Source: Chitinophagales bacterium
GTDB lineage: Bacteria; Bacteroidota; Bacteroidia; Chitinophagales; Chitinophagaceae
Assembly: GCA_015655015.1 (NCBI GenBank)
Contig: JAATFV010000020.1
Location: 1 to 37,980 of the forward strand
DNA: 37,980 bases
Direction of reading: 5' to 3'
Shown here: positions 26,562 through 34,512 of the stretch, in pieces
How positions within the stretch are numbered: the first letter of the stretch is position 1
How the letters are laid out: each line of letters starts with the position of its first letter
Notes under the pieces: generated by a model
What the model was told of the DNA's origin: nothing
What the model saw: only the letters and a program-made list of their open reading frames with translations
Database searches by the model: none
Position numbers and translations under genes: made by a program

Positions 26562-29500
26562 TTATTTCAGGTTCACGTTTAATCCGAACGTAAAAGTTCT
26601 GGGAACAGGATAGGCTGTGAAATCCAGTCCCTGGGTCAGCGCGGTCGGCATATTGCCGTTGTTGTCCGTACCTACCTCAGGATTAGCCCCTTTGTAGTGG
26701 GTGAAGATATAAGCCTGTTGAACGCTGGCATATAAGCGAATGCTTTTAATGGCCTTCACATTATTGACAGGAACATTGTAACCCAGCGTTATATTCTTGA
26801 TGGTCAGATAACTTCCGTTGTTAACAAAGCGGGTATGCATCAGGCTGCGTTCATCAGATGTTCCGTACATTGTTGTCCCATACTTGCCGGAACCAGGGTT
26901 GCTGGGCGACCGCCAGCGGTCTTTCACTTCCTTCAGTACATTGAATACAGCGTCGAGGTTGGTGGTGCCGGCATCGCTCATCATGGCGATCTTATTCCCA
27001 TAGGAGCCCGTAGCGACAATGGTCAGGTCAAAATGCTGATAGGAGAAATTGTTGGTAATGCCATAGGTGAATTTAGGATAGGGGTTCCCGATGACCTTTT
27101 TATCCCCCTCTTTATCACCGTCGCCATAGGTGATAACGCCGTCCCCGTTCAGATCTTTGAACTTAATAGTGCCTACCTGCGAATTTACGCTCTTAGGTGA
27201 CTTATCATAGTCAGCCTGGTCTTTATATACCCCATCCTGAACCAACCCATAGAACTGCCCGATCCTGCCGCCCACTTTAGTAATGGTCTCAGCGCCTCCG
27301 TTATAAGTATAGATGGCATCCGTTAACCCGGACAGCTTGACCACCCTGTTGTCACCGAACGAAAGGTTAACGCCGGTGTTCCATTTGAATTTACCTACAA
27401 GGTTATTGGTATTGATCGAAAACTCGTGTCCCCAGAATTGCAGCTCGCCGATATTACCCGGGAAAAGAGAAAAACCTGATTCCTGGGGCACAGGCAGCGA
27501 GAACAGGAGATTGGAGGTGGTCTTCTTGTAATAATCATAGGTGAATGTCACCCTGTTATGGAAGAGCCCGAGATCCATACCGAGGTCCAGCTCTTTGGTA
27601 TTTTCCCATCCCAGCACTTGATTCCCCAGCGTGGTCACAGCAATGCCGCTTTCCGTGGTGGCCGAGGTACTGTTGGTAGCGCCGAAGGGGGAATTCACGG
27701 CGCTGCTCACCGTTGCATATTGTGTGTAATTACCGATGTTATTATTCCCGACGAGGCCATAGCTGCCCCTGATCTTCAGGAAGGATAGATTAGTGATATT
27801 CCTGGCAAAAGATTCCTCGCTGACCACCCAGGCTGCCGATATGGCCGGGAAATTCCCCCATTTGTTATTGATGCCGAAACGGGATGAACCATCACGGCGG
27901 ATGCTGGCGCTTAAAAAATACTTCTGATCGTAATTATAGCTCAAACGCGCCAGGTAGGAGATCAGGCTCCATTCCTCGATGTCGAACGAAGGATTGTTCT
28001 TGATCAGGGCCGCATCGATGGTCTGCACCCTGTCATCAGGAAAATCCGATCCGTTAAGGTTGGTGGCGCTGCTCCTGAATTTTTGGGTGGTGTACCCTGC
28101 CAGCACTTCAAAACTATGGTCTTTTATCTGTTTGGAATAGGTGGCGGTGTTTTCCGACAACCATGACCAGTAGTTGCTCTTGTTTTGCCCCAGGTTGGCA
28201 TTAAGGGCGCTGGGCGTAGTTGCAAAACCGAGGGAAGCGGTCGAGGGCTGAAAGAAATTGACGTCGCTCTGTCCCATGTCTATGTTGATGCTGGACTTTA
28301 TCACCAGCTTGGCAATCGGCTCATACTCCGCATACACATTGGAAAGTAACCGGTTCGTATTGGTGGTAAGTTTTATGTCCTCGATGGACCTGACCCAGTT
28401 CGGCGTACTAAAAGAGGTAATACCCGGCGTGGTCAGGGCAACAGGCAGGGAACCATCCGGATTTTTATAGCTTAAGATGGGCGGCGTCAGGATCGCATTG
28501 CTGAACAAACCGTTGCTGCCGCCGAAGGAACCGTCGGCAGGGGGATTATTGCCATAATTGTAGGTGGGTGCGATGTTAACCCCCACCCTGAAATTATCCG
28601 TAATTTTAAAGACAGCATTGTCCCGAAGTGACAGGCGCTTATACGTGGAGTGCAATAACACACCTCTCTGTTGAAAAAAGCCGGCCGTGAAGGCGTTGCT
28701 GAACTTATCCTTATTCGTATTCACCGATACGCTGTAATCGCTGATGAGGCACGTCTGCAGCATGGCCTGGTACCAGTCTGTACCCTTACCGTACTGCGAA
28801 GGGTTTTGGAATGCCGCCGGTACGGGCTGGTTAAGATCTTCGTAATATTCTTTTTTAAATTCTGCCCACTCCGTTCCATCCATCATGTCCGGCCGGCCTT
28901 TTTTGGGGACCTTCTGGAACCCGGTATAGGCATTCACTCCCACATTGGTCTGCCCGGTTTTGGCGCTCTTGGTAGTGACCAATACAACCCCAAAAGCCGC
29001 CCGTGAACCATATAATGCCGTCGAGGCCGCATCTTTCAGGACAGTGATCGTTTCGATCTCATCCGGGCTGATATTGGCAATATCACCGACTATCGGGAAA
29101 CCATCCACCACGTACAATGGGACAGCGGTGGTAGAAATGGATGCCGATCCTCTTATCCTCACCTGGATGCCTTGCCCCGGCTTTCCCGAAGTCTGGCTTA
29201 CTTCGACACCGGCAAGTTTTCCCTGCAGCTTTTCGGTGAACTGCGCGGAAGGAATGTCCTGGAGCTCCTTCCCATTGACACTTTGAAGGGCGCCCGTGGA
29301 AGTCCTCTGTGTCGTCTTTCCATACGCCACCACCAGGATCTGATCCAGGTTACTGGCATTTTCAAGCATGGTTATATTAATCATTCCCCGGCCTTTTACC
29401 GGCACTTCCTGGCTCAGATAGCCGACGTATCCGAAGACCAGCACGGCATTATCATCGGGAACGGTAATCTTATAACTCCCGTCGCCGTCCGTAGTAGTGC

Positions 29501-29990
29501 CATTCGCTGTCCCCTTTACCTGTACGCTTACACCTGCCAGAACAACCCCTTTTGTATCGGTTACCTTTCCCGATATGCTTATGGTGACCGGCTTCGATGG
29601 AACAGCGGAAAGCTGTTCATTTTCAGCCGGCGGAGCCGCCTTGTTTAAAACAATGTAATTGTTGAAAAAAGTATAGCTGATACCCAGAGGAGGTAACAGC
29701 TTATCCAGGACGTAGGACAACCTTTTATTCCGCTCATTGAGTGTGACCTTCCTTACGGCCTGGATAAGTTCCGGGCTATAGCTGAATTTTACTCCGGCCT
29801 CTTTAGTGATCTTATCGAGAGTGATCTTAATATTCTGTTCTTTAACAGATATACTTATTTCCTTGCTGAGAATTTCCTGGCCCACGGTGATTGTTGAGCG
29901 GGCACACAACACAAAGGAAAAAATAAAAGTTGTAATAAGCGAAATCCTCCTTGTTACAGTGGCAAATGAAAAAGGCAATCGTTTTTTCAT
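26562..29990 (-). CDS. SusC/RagA-family TonB-dependent transporter with STN domain (locus B)
   Basis: A 1,142-residue outer-membrane transporter. After the signal peptide there is an N-terminal STN domain (about 40-115: ISVKEQNIKITLDKITKEAG, LSYVLDKLLPPLGISYTFFN), then a CarboxypepD_reg-like domain (about 133-215, ISGKVTDTKGVVLAGVSVQV). The plug (LVVAYGKTTQRTSTGALQSV, VRIRGSASISTTAVPLYVVDG, VLKDAASTALYGSRAAFGVV) and barrel follow, ending in YPVPRTFTFGLNVNLK. The STN domain is the part that contacts FecR proteins, matching the FecR encoded just upstream. It should import rhamnose-containing oligosaccharides and report transport to the sigma/FecR pair. Two hairpins lie in the 119-base gap before it. 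Confidence 0.96.
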   Translation of the reverse strand: MKKRLPFSFATVTRRISLITTFIFSFVLCARSTITVGQEILSKEISISVKEQNIKITLDKITKEAGVKFSYSPELIQAVRKVTLNERNKRLSYVLDKLLPPLGISYTFFNNYIVLNKAAPPAENEQLSAVPSKPVTISISGKVTDTKGVVLAGVSVQVKGTANGTTTDGDGSYKITVPDDNAVLVFGYVGYLSQEVPVKGRGMINITMLENASNLDQILVVAYGKTTQRTSTGALQSVNGKELQDIPSAQFTEKLQGKLAGVEVSQTSGKPGQGIQVRIRGSASISTTAVPLYVVDGFPIVGDIANISPDEIETITVLKDAASTALYGSRAAFGVVLVTTKSAKTGQTNVGVNAYTGFQKVPKKGRPDMMDGTEWAEFKKEYYEDLNQPVPAAFQNPSQYGKGTDWYQAMLQTCLISDYSVSVNTNKDKFSNAFTAGFFQQRGVLLHSTYKRLSLRDNAVFKITDNFRVGVNIAPTYNYGNNPPADGSFGGSNGLFSNAILTPPILSYKNPDGSLPVALTTPGITSFSTPNWVRSIEDIKLTTNTNRLLSNVYAEYEPIAKLVIKSSINIDMGQSDVNFFQPSTASLGFATTPSALNANLGQNKSNYWSWLSENTATYSKQIKDHSFEVLAGYTTQKFRSSATNLNGSDFPDDRVQTIDAALIKNNPSFDIEEWSLISYLARLSYNYDQKYFLSASIRRDGSSRFGINNKWGNFPAISAAWVVSEESFARNITNLSFLKIRGSYGLVGNNNIGNYTQYATVSSAVNSPFGATNSTSATTESGIAVTTLGNQVLGWENTKELDLGMDLGLFHNRVTFTYDYYKKTTSNLLFSLPVPQESGFSLFPGNIGELQFWGHEFSINTNNLVGKFKWNTGVNLSFGDNRVVKLSGLTDAIYTYNGGAETITKVGGRIGQFYGLVQDGVYKDQADYDKSPKSVNSQVGTIKFKDLNGDGVITYGDGDKEGDKKVIGNPYPKFTYGITNNFSYQHFDLTIVATGSYGNKIAMMSDAGTTNLDAVFNVLKEVKDRWRSPSNPGSGKYGTTMYGTSDERSLMHTRFVNNGSYLTIKNITLGYNVPVNNVKAIKSIRLYASVQQAYIFTHYKGANPEVGTDNNGNMPTALTQGLDFTAYPVPRTFTFGLNVNLK

Positions 29991-30036
29991 ATTTTTAGTT
30001 GGTTTTGTTCTGGTTTGACAATCGATTAAAAACTAT

Positions 30037-30084
30037 CCGCGTACACGCGGGAGACTGGCGGTTCGGGTTGGCTCATTAACCGCC
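30037..30084 (-). promoter_or_regulatory. Two hairpins in the leader between FecR and SusC (locus B)
   Basis: Reading along the minus strand, the first hairpin pairs GGCGGTT (30084-30078) with AACCGCC (30063-30057). The second pairs CCGCG (30050-30046) with CGCGG (30041-30037), and is followed by ATAGTTTTT. The second resembles a weak terminator; the pair could form an attenuator controlling how much transcription from the upstream genes reaches susC. Confidence 0.5.
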
Positions 30085-30109
30085 TTATTTTATTTTTTAA
30101 TTATTGTAA

Positions 30110-31237
30110 TTATTGGGCGCATCCTGATCCGGACACCAATACGTTCCCATCGCGAACCTGGTAGGACACATTGATCGTACGGCAGATCAGGTCAAGCTTT
30201 TGATAAAAGCCTTCCTTTCCCATCTTTACCGAAAGGGAACAAGAGCTGAATTTAACCTTATCATATACAATGGATATCCCATAAGCATCCTGTAGTCTCG
30301 AAAACACGGTATCGATCGGAGTATCATTAAAATCGAATTTTTCTTCCGGTTGCGGTTTAAGTATTTCAGGCGACAAGGCCAGTTTTTTCTCCAGCTCTTC
30401 CTTCGGGTTAAGGTCGACAGCATGATTAGGCAGGAGTATCACACCTTCTGCCGGACCCGGGTTGGTATTTTCTTTGGTAAATTCCTTTGTCCTGAAAACA
30501 GAAACTTTCCCGGTTTTTACCTGGACGCCGGCGACTGTATTATTCAATCCGCTTTTAACAATAAAACTCGTGCCCAGAACTTTGGCTACCACTTTGTCAG
30601 TGTATACTATAAACGGTTTAGCCTGATCCCGGGTGACCTGGAAGAAGCCTTCACCGGAAAGATATATCTGCCTGAGCGAACCGGAAAAATCCCTCTCGTA
30701 TATGACTTTACTTCCTGCTGTAAGCTCAACATAACTTTTATCCGGGAAAATAAGTTTTTCAGTCGCCTGCGTGTTGTTGGAATGCGTAACAAGGTCTTTG
30801 ACCTTATTGTCTGCAAACACCTTGGTGACGGCAGAAGAGGGATTGTTATACATCCAATATACCACACCTATGCTTACAAATAGCAGCGAAGCCGCTGCAG
30901 TCAGACGTATTAAATTTCTGTTGAAATAGCCCCTCTTTACCTTCAGGCCTTCCGGCTGATAGATGCCTTCAGACTGATGGGTAGCTTCCAGCTGCCGGGT
31001 GCTTTCCGGCTGACGGACGGCCCCGGACCGACCGGTTTCTGCTGACTGTTTAATAGACTTTTTAAACCGCTGGATCAATCGAAACTCCAGCTGGTCAAGT
31101 GTATCCATTTCAGCCTGGCTCCATTCATATTTATCTTCCACACGCTGATAAATATCGAATAAAAACTGTTCCTCCTCCCGGGAGGTTTTGCCGGCAAGGT
31201 ACTTGTCTGAAAGTTTGAGAAATTCTTTCTTGCTCAA
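30110..31237 (-). CDS. FecR-family anti-sigma factor with a repeat-bearing linker (locus B)
   Basis: A 375-residue single-span anti-sigma factor. The N-terminal cytoplasmic domain (KKEFLKLSDKYLAGKTSREE) spans about 1-65. A hydrophilic linker with four six-residue repeats lies at 74-97, and the membrane segment at about 111-128 (LTAAASLLFVSIGVVYWMY). The periplasmic FecR domain includes LIFPDKSYVELTAGSKVIYE, LSGEGFFQVTRDQAKPF and VAKVLGTSFIVKSG. A DUF4974-type domain closes the protein (FNDTPIDTVFSRLQDAYGIS). The start codon is TTG at 31237; no in-frame ATG precedes it and the next methionine is residue 44, so TTG is the likely start. Its partner is the sigma factor 73 bases upstream. Confidence 0.94.
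   Translation of the reverse strand: MSKKEFLKLSDKYLAGKTSREEEQFLFDIYQRVEDKYEWSQAEMDTLDQLEFRLIQRFKKSIKQSAETGRSGAVRQPESTRQLEATHQSEGIYQPEGLKVKRGYFNRNLIRLTAAASLLFVSIGVVYWMYNNPSSAVTKVFADNKVKDLVTHSNNTQATEKLIFPDKSYVELTAGSKVIYERDFSGSLRQIYLSGEGFFQVTRDQAKPFIVYTDKVVAKVLGTSFIVKSGLNNTVAGVQVKTGKVSVFRTKEFTKENTNPGPAEGVILLPNHAVDLNPKEELEKKLALSPEILKPQPEEKFDFNDTPIDTVFSRLQDAYGISIVYDKVKFSSCSLSVKMGKEGFYQKLDLICRTINVSYQVRDGNVLVSGSGCAQ
30947..31018 (-). repeat. Four 18-bp tandem repeats inside the FecR coding sequence
   Basis: Four imperfect 18-bp units (30947-30964, 30965-30982, 30983-31000, 31001-31018) encode, in translation order, VRQPES, TRQLEA, THQSEG and IYQPEG (residues 74-97). The repeat is in frame and sits just before the membrane segment, so gain or loss of units would change linker length without breaking the gene. 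Confidence 0.85.
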
Positions 31238-31282
31238 AATGGATTCTTTGCTGTAAGAGTAAAAAACAGGGAGGATGTCCTA

Positions 31283-31319
31283 GCCAAATAAGATTTTTTT
31301 TAAAAAAATCTTATTTGGC
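31283..31319. promoter_or_regulatory. 37-bp inverted repeat at the sigma/FecR junction
   Basis: GCCAAATAAGATTTTTTT (31283-31300) and its exact complement AAAAAAATCTTATTTGGC (31302-31319) flank a single T. The sigma stop codon (31311-31313) lies inside one arm. No T tract follows on the minus strand beyond the hairpin itself. It may be a transcript-stabilising or attenuating hairpin, or a protein-binding site. Confidence 0.75.
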
Positions 31320-31889
31320 GGAAAAAAATAAAAGGAGAACCAAAAGGATTTGGTCCATACTTATCCGCAAATAATGCAGGGCCTTCGTTAAGTGGTTACG
31401 AACCGTTTTAGTAGAAATGGATAGCCGGCTTGAAATTTCCTTATGACTTAAAAGTTCATTACGGCTTAGGTGATAAACTTCCCTGCATTTTGTCGGCAAA
31501 GTATCGATCACACGGGATATCCGGCTTTGCAGCTCTTTATATTCCAACATATCGGACAGTGACTGGTCAGAAACCATTTCGATGATGTCATCCATAATAG
31601 ATTCATATTTCCTTGATTCCCTGACCTTCCGGTAAACTTCGTAACGAACAGCAGCTAAAAGATAGCTCTTAAGAGATGTTTTGATGTCTGTTTCTTCCCT
31701 TTTATTCCAGATCCTGATAAATAAATCCTGGATAATATCCTCACAGTCCTCCTTGTCTTTCAGAACTTTAAATGCAGTAATGTACAGATCTTTCCAATAA
31801 TTTTTATAAAGAAGGATCATAGCCTCCTCATCATGATTTTTCAATTTCATGACAAGCTCTATATCTACATAATGGCCTTCAGGCTTCAT
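31311..31889 (-). CDS. ECF RNA polymerase sigma-70 factor (locus B)
   Basis: A 192-residue sigma factor. Region 2 is at about 20-90 (ILLYKNYWKDLYITAFKVLKD, DCEDIIQDLFIRIWNKREET) and region 4 at about 120-175 (ISRVIDTLPTKCREVYHLSR, LSHKEISSRLSISTKTVRNHL). A short hydrophobic tail (MDQILLVLLLFFSAK) ends the protein; such tails occur in this sigma group. It begins 3 bases after the stop of the GH78-like gene and precedes FecR, so it is embedded in the locus B operon. When freed from FecR it should activate the SusC/SusD part of the operon. A large palindrome covers its stop codon. Confidence 0.94.
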   Translation of the reverse strand: MKPEGHYVDIELVMKLKNHDEEAMILLYKNYWKDLYITAFKVLKDKEDCEDIIQDLFIRIWNKREETDIKTSLKSYLLAAVRYEVYRKVRESRKYESIMDDIIEMVSDQSLSDMLEYKELQSRISRVIDTLPTKCREVYHLSRNELLSHKEISSRLSISTKTVRNHLTKALHYLRISMDQILLVLLLFFSAK

Positions 31890-31892
31890 CTT

Positions 31893-34382
31893 TTATTTGA
31901 TCTGGTCAAAAAATAATCCGCTCACCGCGGCATTTGGCCCGCGTACCTGGTTGACACGGATCCTTATACTTCCGGAATAATTGAATACCAGGTATTTCCC
32001 GTTCTTATAATTTTTTACCAGCTGAACCGGTGCGATGAGCTGCAGCGTTTTGGCATCAAACAACTCTATCTCAGACCGTCTTCCCTGGTTATCCCAATCC
32101 AAAAAATACACAGCAACCTGGTGAAGCTGGCTTCCGGTCACCTTGAGATCGATCGTCATGGTCTCCAGCAATGGGACAGGGTCCTGGGTAATCACACTCC
32201 CGAAAGAACCGGTTTTGCCGGATGGTTCGGTCAACACGTTATTGTCAGCCGGAAGATCCAGGTGAACGTTTGCTTCATTCCTTAGAATTACTGAAGATAC
32301 ATATTCCGGTAATTTCTGCAAATGTTTTCCTTTTTCAAGCTGATTAAACAATACAAAACCTTCCTTTCCATAACTGTCTTTCCATGTCCCGGAAGTCAGA
32401 CTATCCTGGATAAAAGCATCAACAGGGTAATGCCAGGGCGCATCTGTCACCTGCTTAGGTTCGTGAAATACATTGTATATCACTTTATACTGATATTTCC
32501 CTGGGACCAGATCCTTCACATATACATAACCGTCTTTCAATAGAATAACATCATGGAATGCACCGGTTGATTTTTTGTCATCCCAGATTGATTTTCCATT
32601 TAAAAAAAGAGATTTGACGCTATTTCCGCCTAACGGAATCGCAACCCGTTTTGCCATCGTCCCCGCCGGTATCACAAGCGTGGTAAGCCCTGATCTTACA
32701 TCAAAATCAGCCGAGATGGGGCCTCGTAATGTAGGAGTAGTTCCACTGACAGCTGTTATGGTATCTGCCAAATGGGGTATAATTTCAAAAGTCCTGAAAC
32801 CAGGCTCCAGCGGTTTGATCCCCAGCATTTCTTCCGACAGCCATTTAACAACTCCGGCGCTCCAGGGATGTGTCAGACTGGTATAGGTGCACTGACAATT
32901 AGGAGGGGCATCATTTTTTCCGAGAATAGTATTCCAGCTGGGACGATATACCTCAAAAAAGGTGGTCCCTCCATATCTTAGCTGGCCGCCCCAGCAATCC
33001 TTAATAGCACTGACCGCATCTCCATACTTCTGCAGTTTTGCCATAGCCCCTATGATAAAATATTCATTGAAAGGGGAGTAGGACACCCGGTTTACCCGAT
33101 CAGTAAAATTACGTTCATAGAATAAGGTCTCCTCCGCAGATGTGGTAAGTCCGGTATTGATGGCATCTGCTGCCGCATGAAGCCCAAAATCGTCCTGCCA
33201 GCCCTTTTTCTTCCGTTCCTCCTCCATTTTTTGAGCAGCATAACCGATATACTTTTTTGCGAGATCCGCCCTTCCGATCCGTGTCATCAATCCCCCGAAA
33301 TCCCCCCACGCCCGGATGCTCAGCATCGAATAAGCATACTGCGACTCGGTGATATTCGCATTCTCAAATCCCGCTCCCAGCCGTTCGTCCCAGCCATAAA
33401 ACTCCAGCTTGGGCGATTTTCCAAAATGCACATACGCCGAATCCAGCTTCGCACGGGCATTATCGATGTATTTCCGGGCGAAGTCAACATCGCCGGTATA
33501 GTTCACATAGTCAATAAGAGCCAGCACCCAATAAAGAGCATAACTGGCTATACCGTTATCCAGCCTGGAGGTATAATCGATATTGGCTTTCACAAAGTCG
33601 TAATTTCCAAAAGCAACCATAGACGCAGCCTGGGCTACATAAGCATCCCCCGTCCAGGAGAACCGGTCCGTTCTCTCCATTAATATGGCGCCAAAATAAC
33701 TTTTTAGAAGATTTAATTTAACGGTATAGGCTCCTGTATACCATATCCGCGTCAGCTCCGGATCGCTGCAGGAAAAGCTACCCTGGTAGTTCACCGGTTT
33801 AGTCTGGCAAACCAAACGAAAGTTCTTCATATGCCAGGTCTGACGGTGGGAGACCACGTTTATCCAGCCAAATCGCACCCCTTCATAAAACTCCGGATTT
33901 AGTTCCAGCCGGTAAGTCTGACCGTGCTTAATGGGCGGTTGTGTTTTTATCCGGTTCACAGCTCCGCTCATAACAATGGCTGGTTCATTGTACTCACTGA
34001 TGCTCATCGTTATACTATCCGTCAGATCGTCAGATTCAAATTCGAGCCAGCCGGCATTTGTCTGCCCGAAATCAAAGCGGATAACCCCCGGCCCGTTTAT
34101 AACAATATCCCCCTTTTTTGTAAAATCCCCCATATCGAAACTGGCCGTATTGGAAACTACCCAGCTAAGAGGTTGTAAAGGATAGCTTTCCAGGTCATCG
34201 GTCGCGGTTGGATGAGGCCAGGTATAATTCATGATCGGATCAGGCGATAAGGGGTTTATCGTTCCATTTTTCTTTGCAGAAATCGGGGGATATCCATCGA
34301 ATGGTGCGGGTAGTGATTGACCGTAACCTGGAGAAAGTATAATAAAAGGAAGGATGAAAGAAAGCAGTAACTCTTTCAACAT
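31893..34382 (-). CDS. GH78-like alpha-L-rhamnosidase family protein (locus B)
   Basis: An exported protein of about 829 residues. The ATG at 34382 gives a good signal peptide (MLKELLLSFILPFIILSPGYG); a TTG at 34391 would add three residues. The N-terminal beta domains (IRFDFGQTNAGWLEFES, YRLELNPEFYEGVRFGWINV) precede an (alpha/alpha)6 barrel region (GSFSCSDPELTRIWYTGAYT, MERTDRFSWTGDAYVAQ, SLTHPWSAGVVKWLSEEMLGI), then a C-terminal beta domain (PLEPGFRTFEIIPHL). This arrangement is that of GH78. The usual DERxGWTGD motif reads TDRFSWTGD, so the acidic residue is Asp rather than Glu. It heads the locus B operon and probably removes rhamnose, but substrate and activity are less certain than for the GH106 enzyme. 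Confidence 0.85.
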   Translation of the reverse strand: MLKELLLSFILPFIILSPGYGQSLPAPFDGYPPISAKKNGTINPLSPDPIMNYTWPHPTATDDLESYPLQPLSWVVSNTASFDMGDFTKKGDIVINGPGVIRFDFGQTNAGWLEFESDDLTDSITMSISEYNEPAIVMSGAVNRIKTQPPIKHGQTYRLELNPEFYEGVRFGWINVVSHRQTWHMKNFRLVCQTKPVNYQGSFSCSDPELTRIWYTGAYTVKLNLLKSYFGAILMERTDRFSWTGDAYVAQAASMVAFGNYDFVKANIDYTSRLDNGIASYALYWVLALIDYVNYTGDVDFARKYIDNARAKLDSAYVHFGKSPKLEFYGWDERLGAGFENANITESQYAYSMLSIRAWGDFGGLMTRIGRADLAKKYIGYAAQKMEEERKKKGWQDDFGLHAAADAINTGLTTSAEETLFYERNFTDRVNRVSYSPFNEYFIIGAMAKLQKYGDAVSAIKDCWGGQLRYGGTTFFEVYRPSWNTILGKNDAPPNCQCTYTSLTHPWSAGVVKWLSEEMLGIKPLEPGFRTFEIIPHLADTITAVSGTTPTLRGPISADFDVRSGLTTLVIPAGTMAKRVAIPLGGNSVKSLFLNGKSIWDDKKSTGAFHDVILLKDGYVYVKDLVPGKYQYKVIYNVFHEPKQVTDAPWHYPVDAFIQDSLTSGTWKDSYGKEGFVLFNQLEKGKHLQKLPEYVSSVILRNEANVHLDLPADNNVLTEPSGKTGSFGSVITQDPVPLLETMTIDLKVTGSQLHQVAVYFLDWDNQGRRSEIELFDAKTLQLIAPVQLVKNYKNGKYLVFNYSGSIRIRVNQVRGPNAAVSGLFFDQIK

Positions 34383-34466
34383 GGCAGTCAATTTTTGGGT
34401 AAAAAATTTTTAGTCTCAACCGTTATAATCGGCGGCTAAAGATAATCCCGCCTCCAGGAGATAAAA

Positions 34467-34499
34467 ATGGACAAAATTGCATTTCTTTGTACTTTCTGA
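34467..34499 (+). other. Possible ten-codon upstream reading frame before the AraC gene
   Basis: An AGGAG (34456-34460) six bases before an ATG (34467) opens a ten-codon frame (MDKIAFLCTF, stop at 34497-34499) that ends 13 bases before the likely AraC start. It is out of frame with AraC. It could be a translated leader, but a chance match is equally possible. Confidence 0.25.
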
Positions 34500-34512
34500 T
34501 ATATTTCCCCCC

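Noticed and set aside
33177..33683. Open frame of 168 codons on the plus strand
   Set aside because: Antisense to the GH78-like gene; no recognisable features.
34392..34512. A clear operator for AraC in the divergent region
   Set aside because: CCG and CGG flank TTATAAT and there are AT-rich inverted stretches, but no direct repeat pair good enough to call an AraC site.
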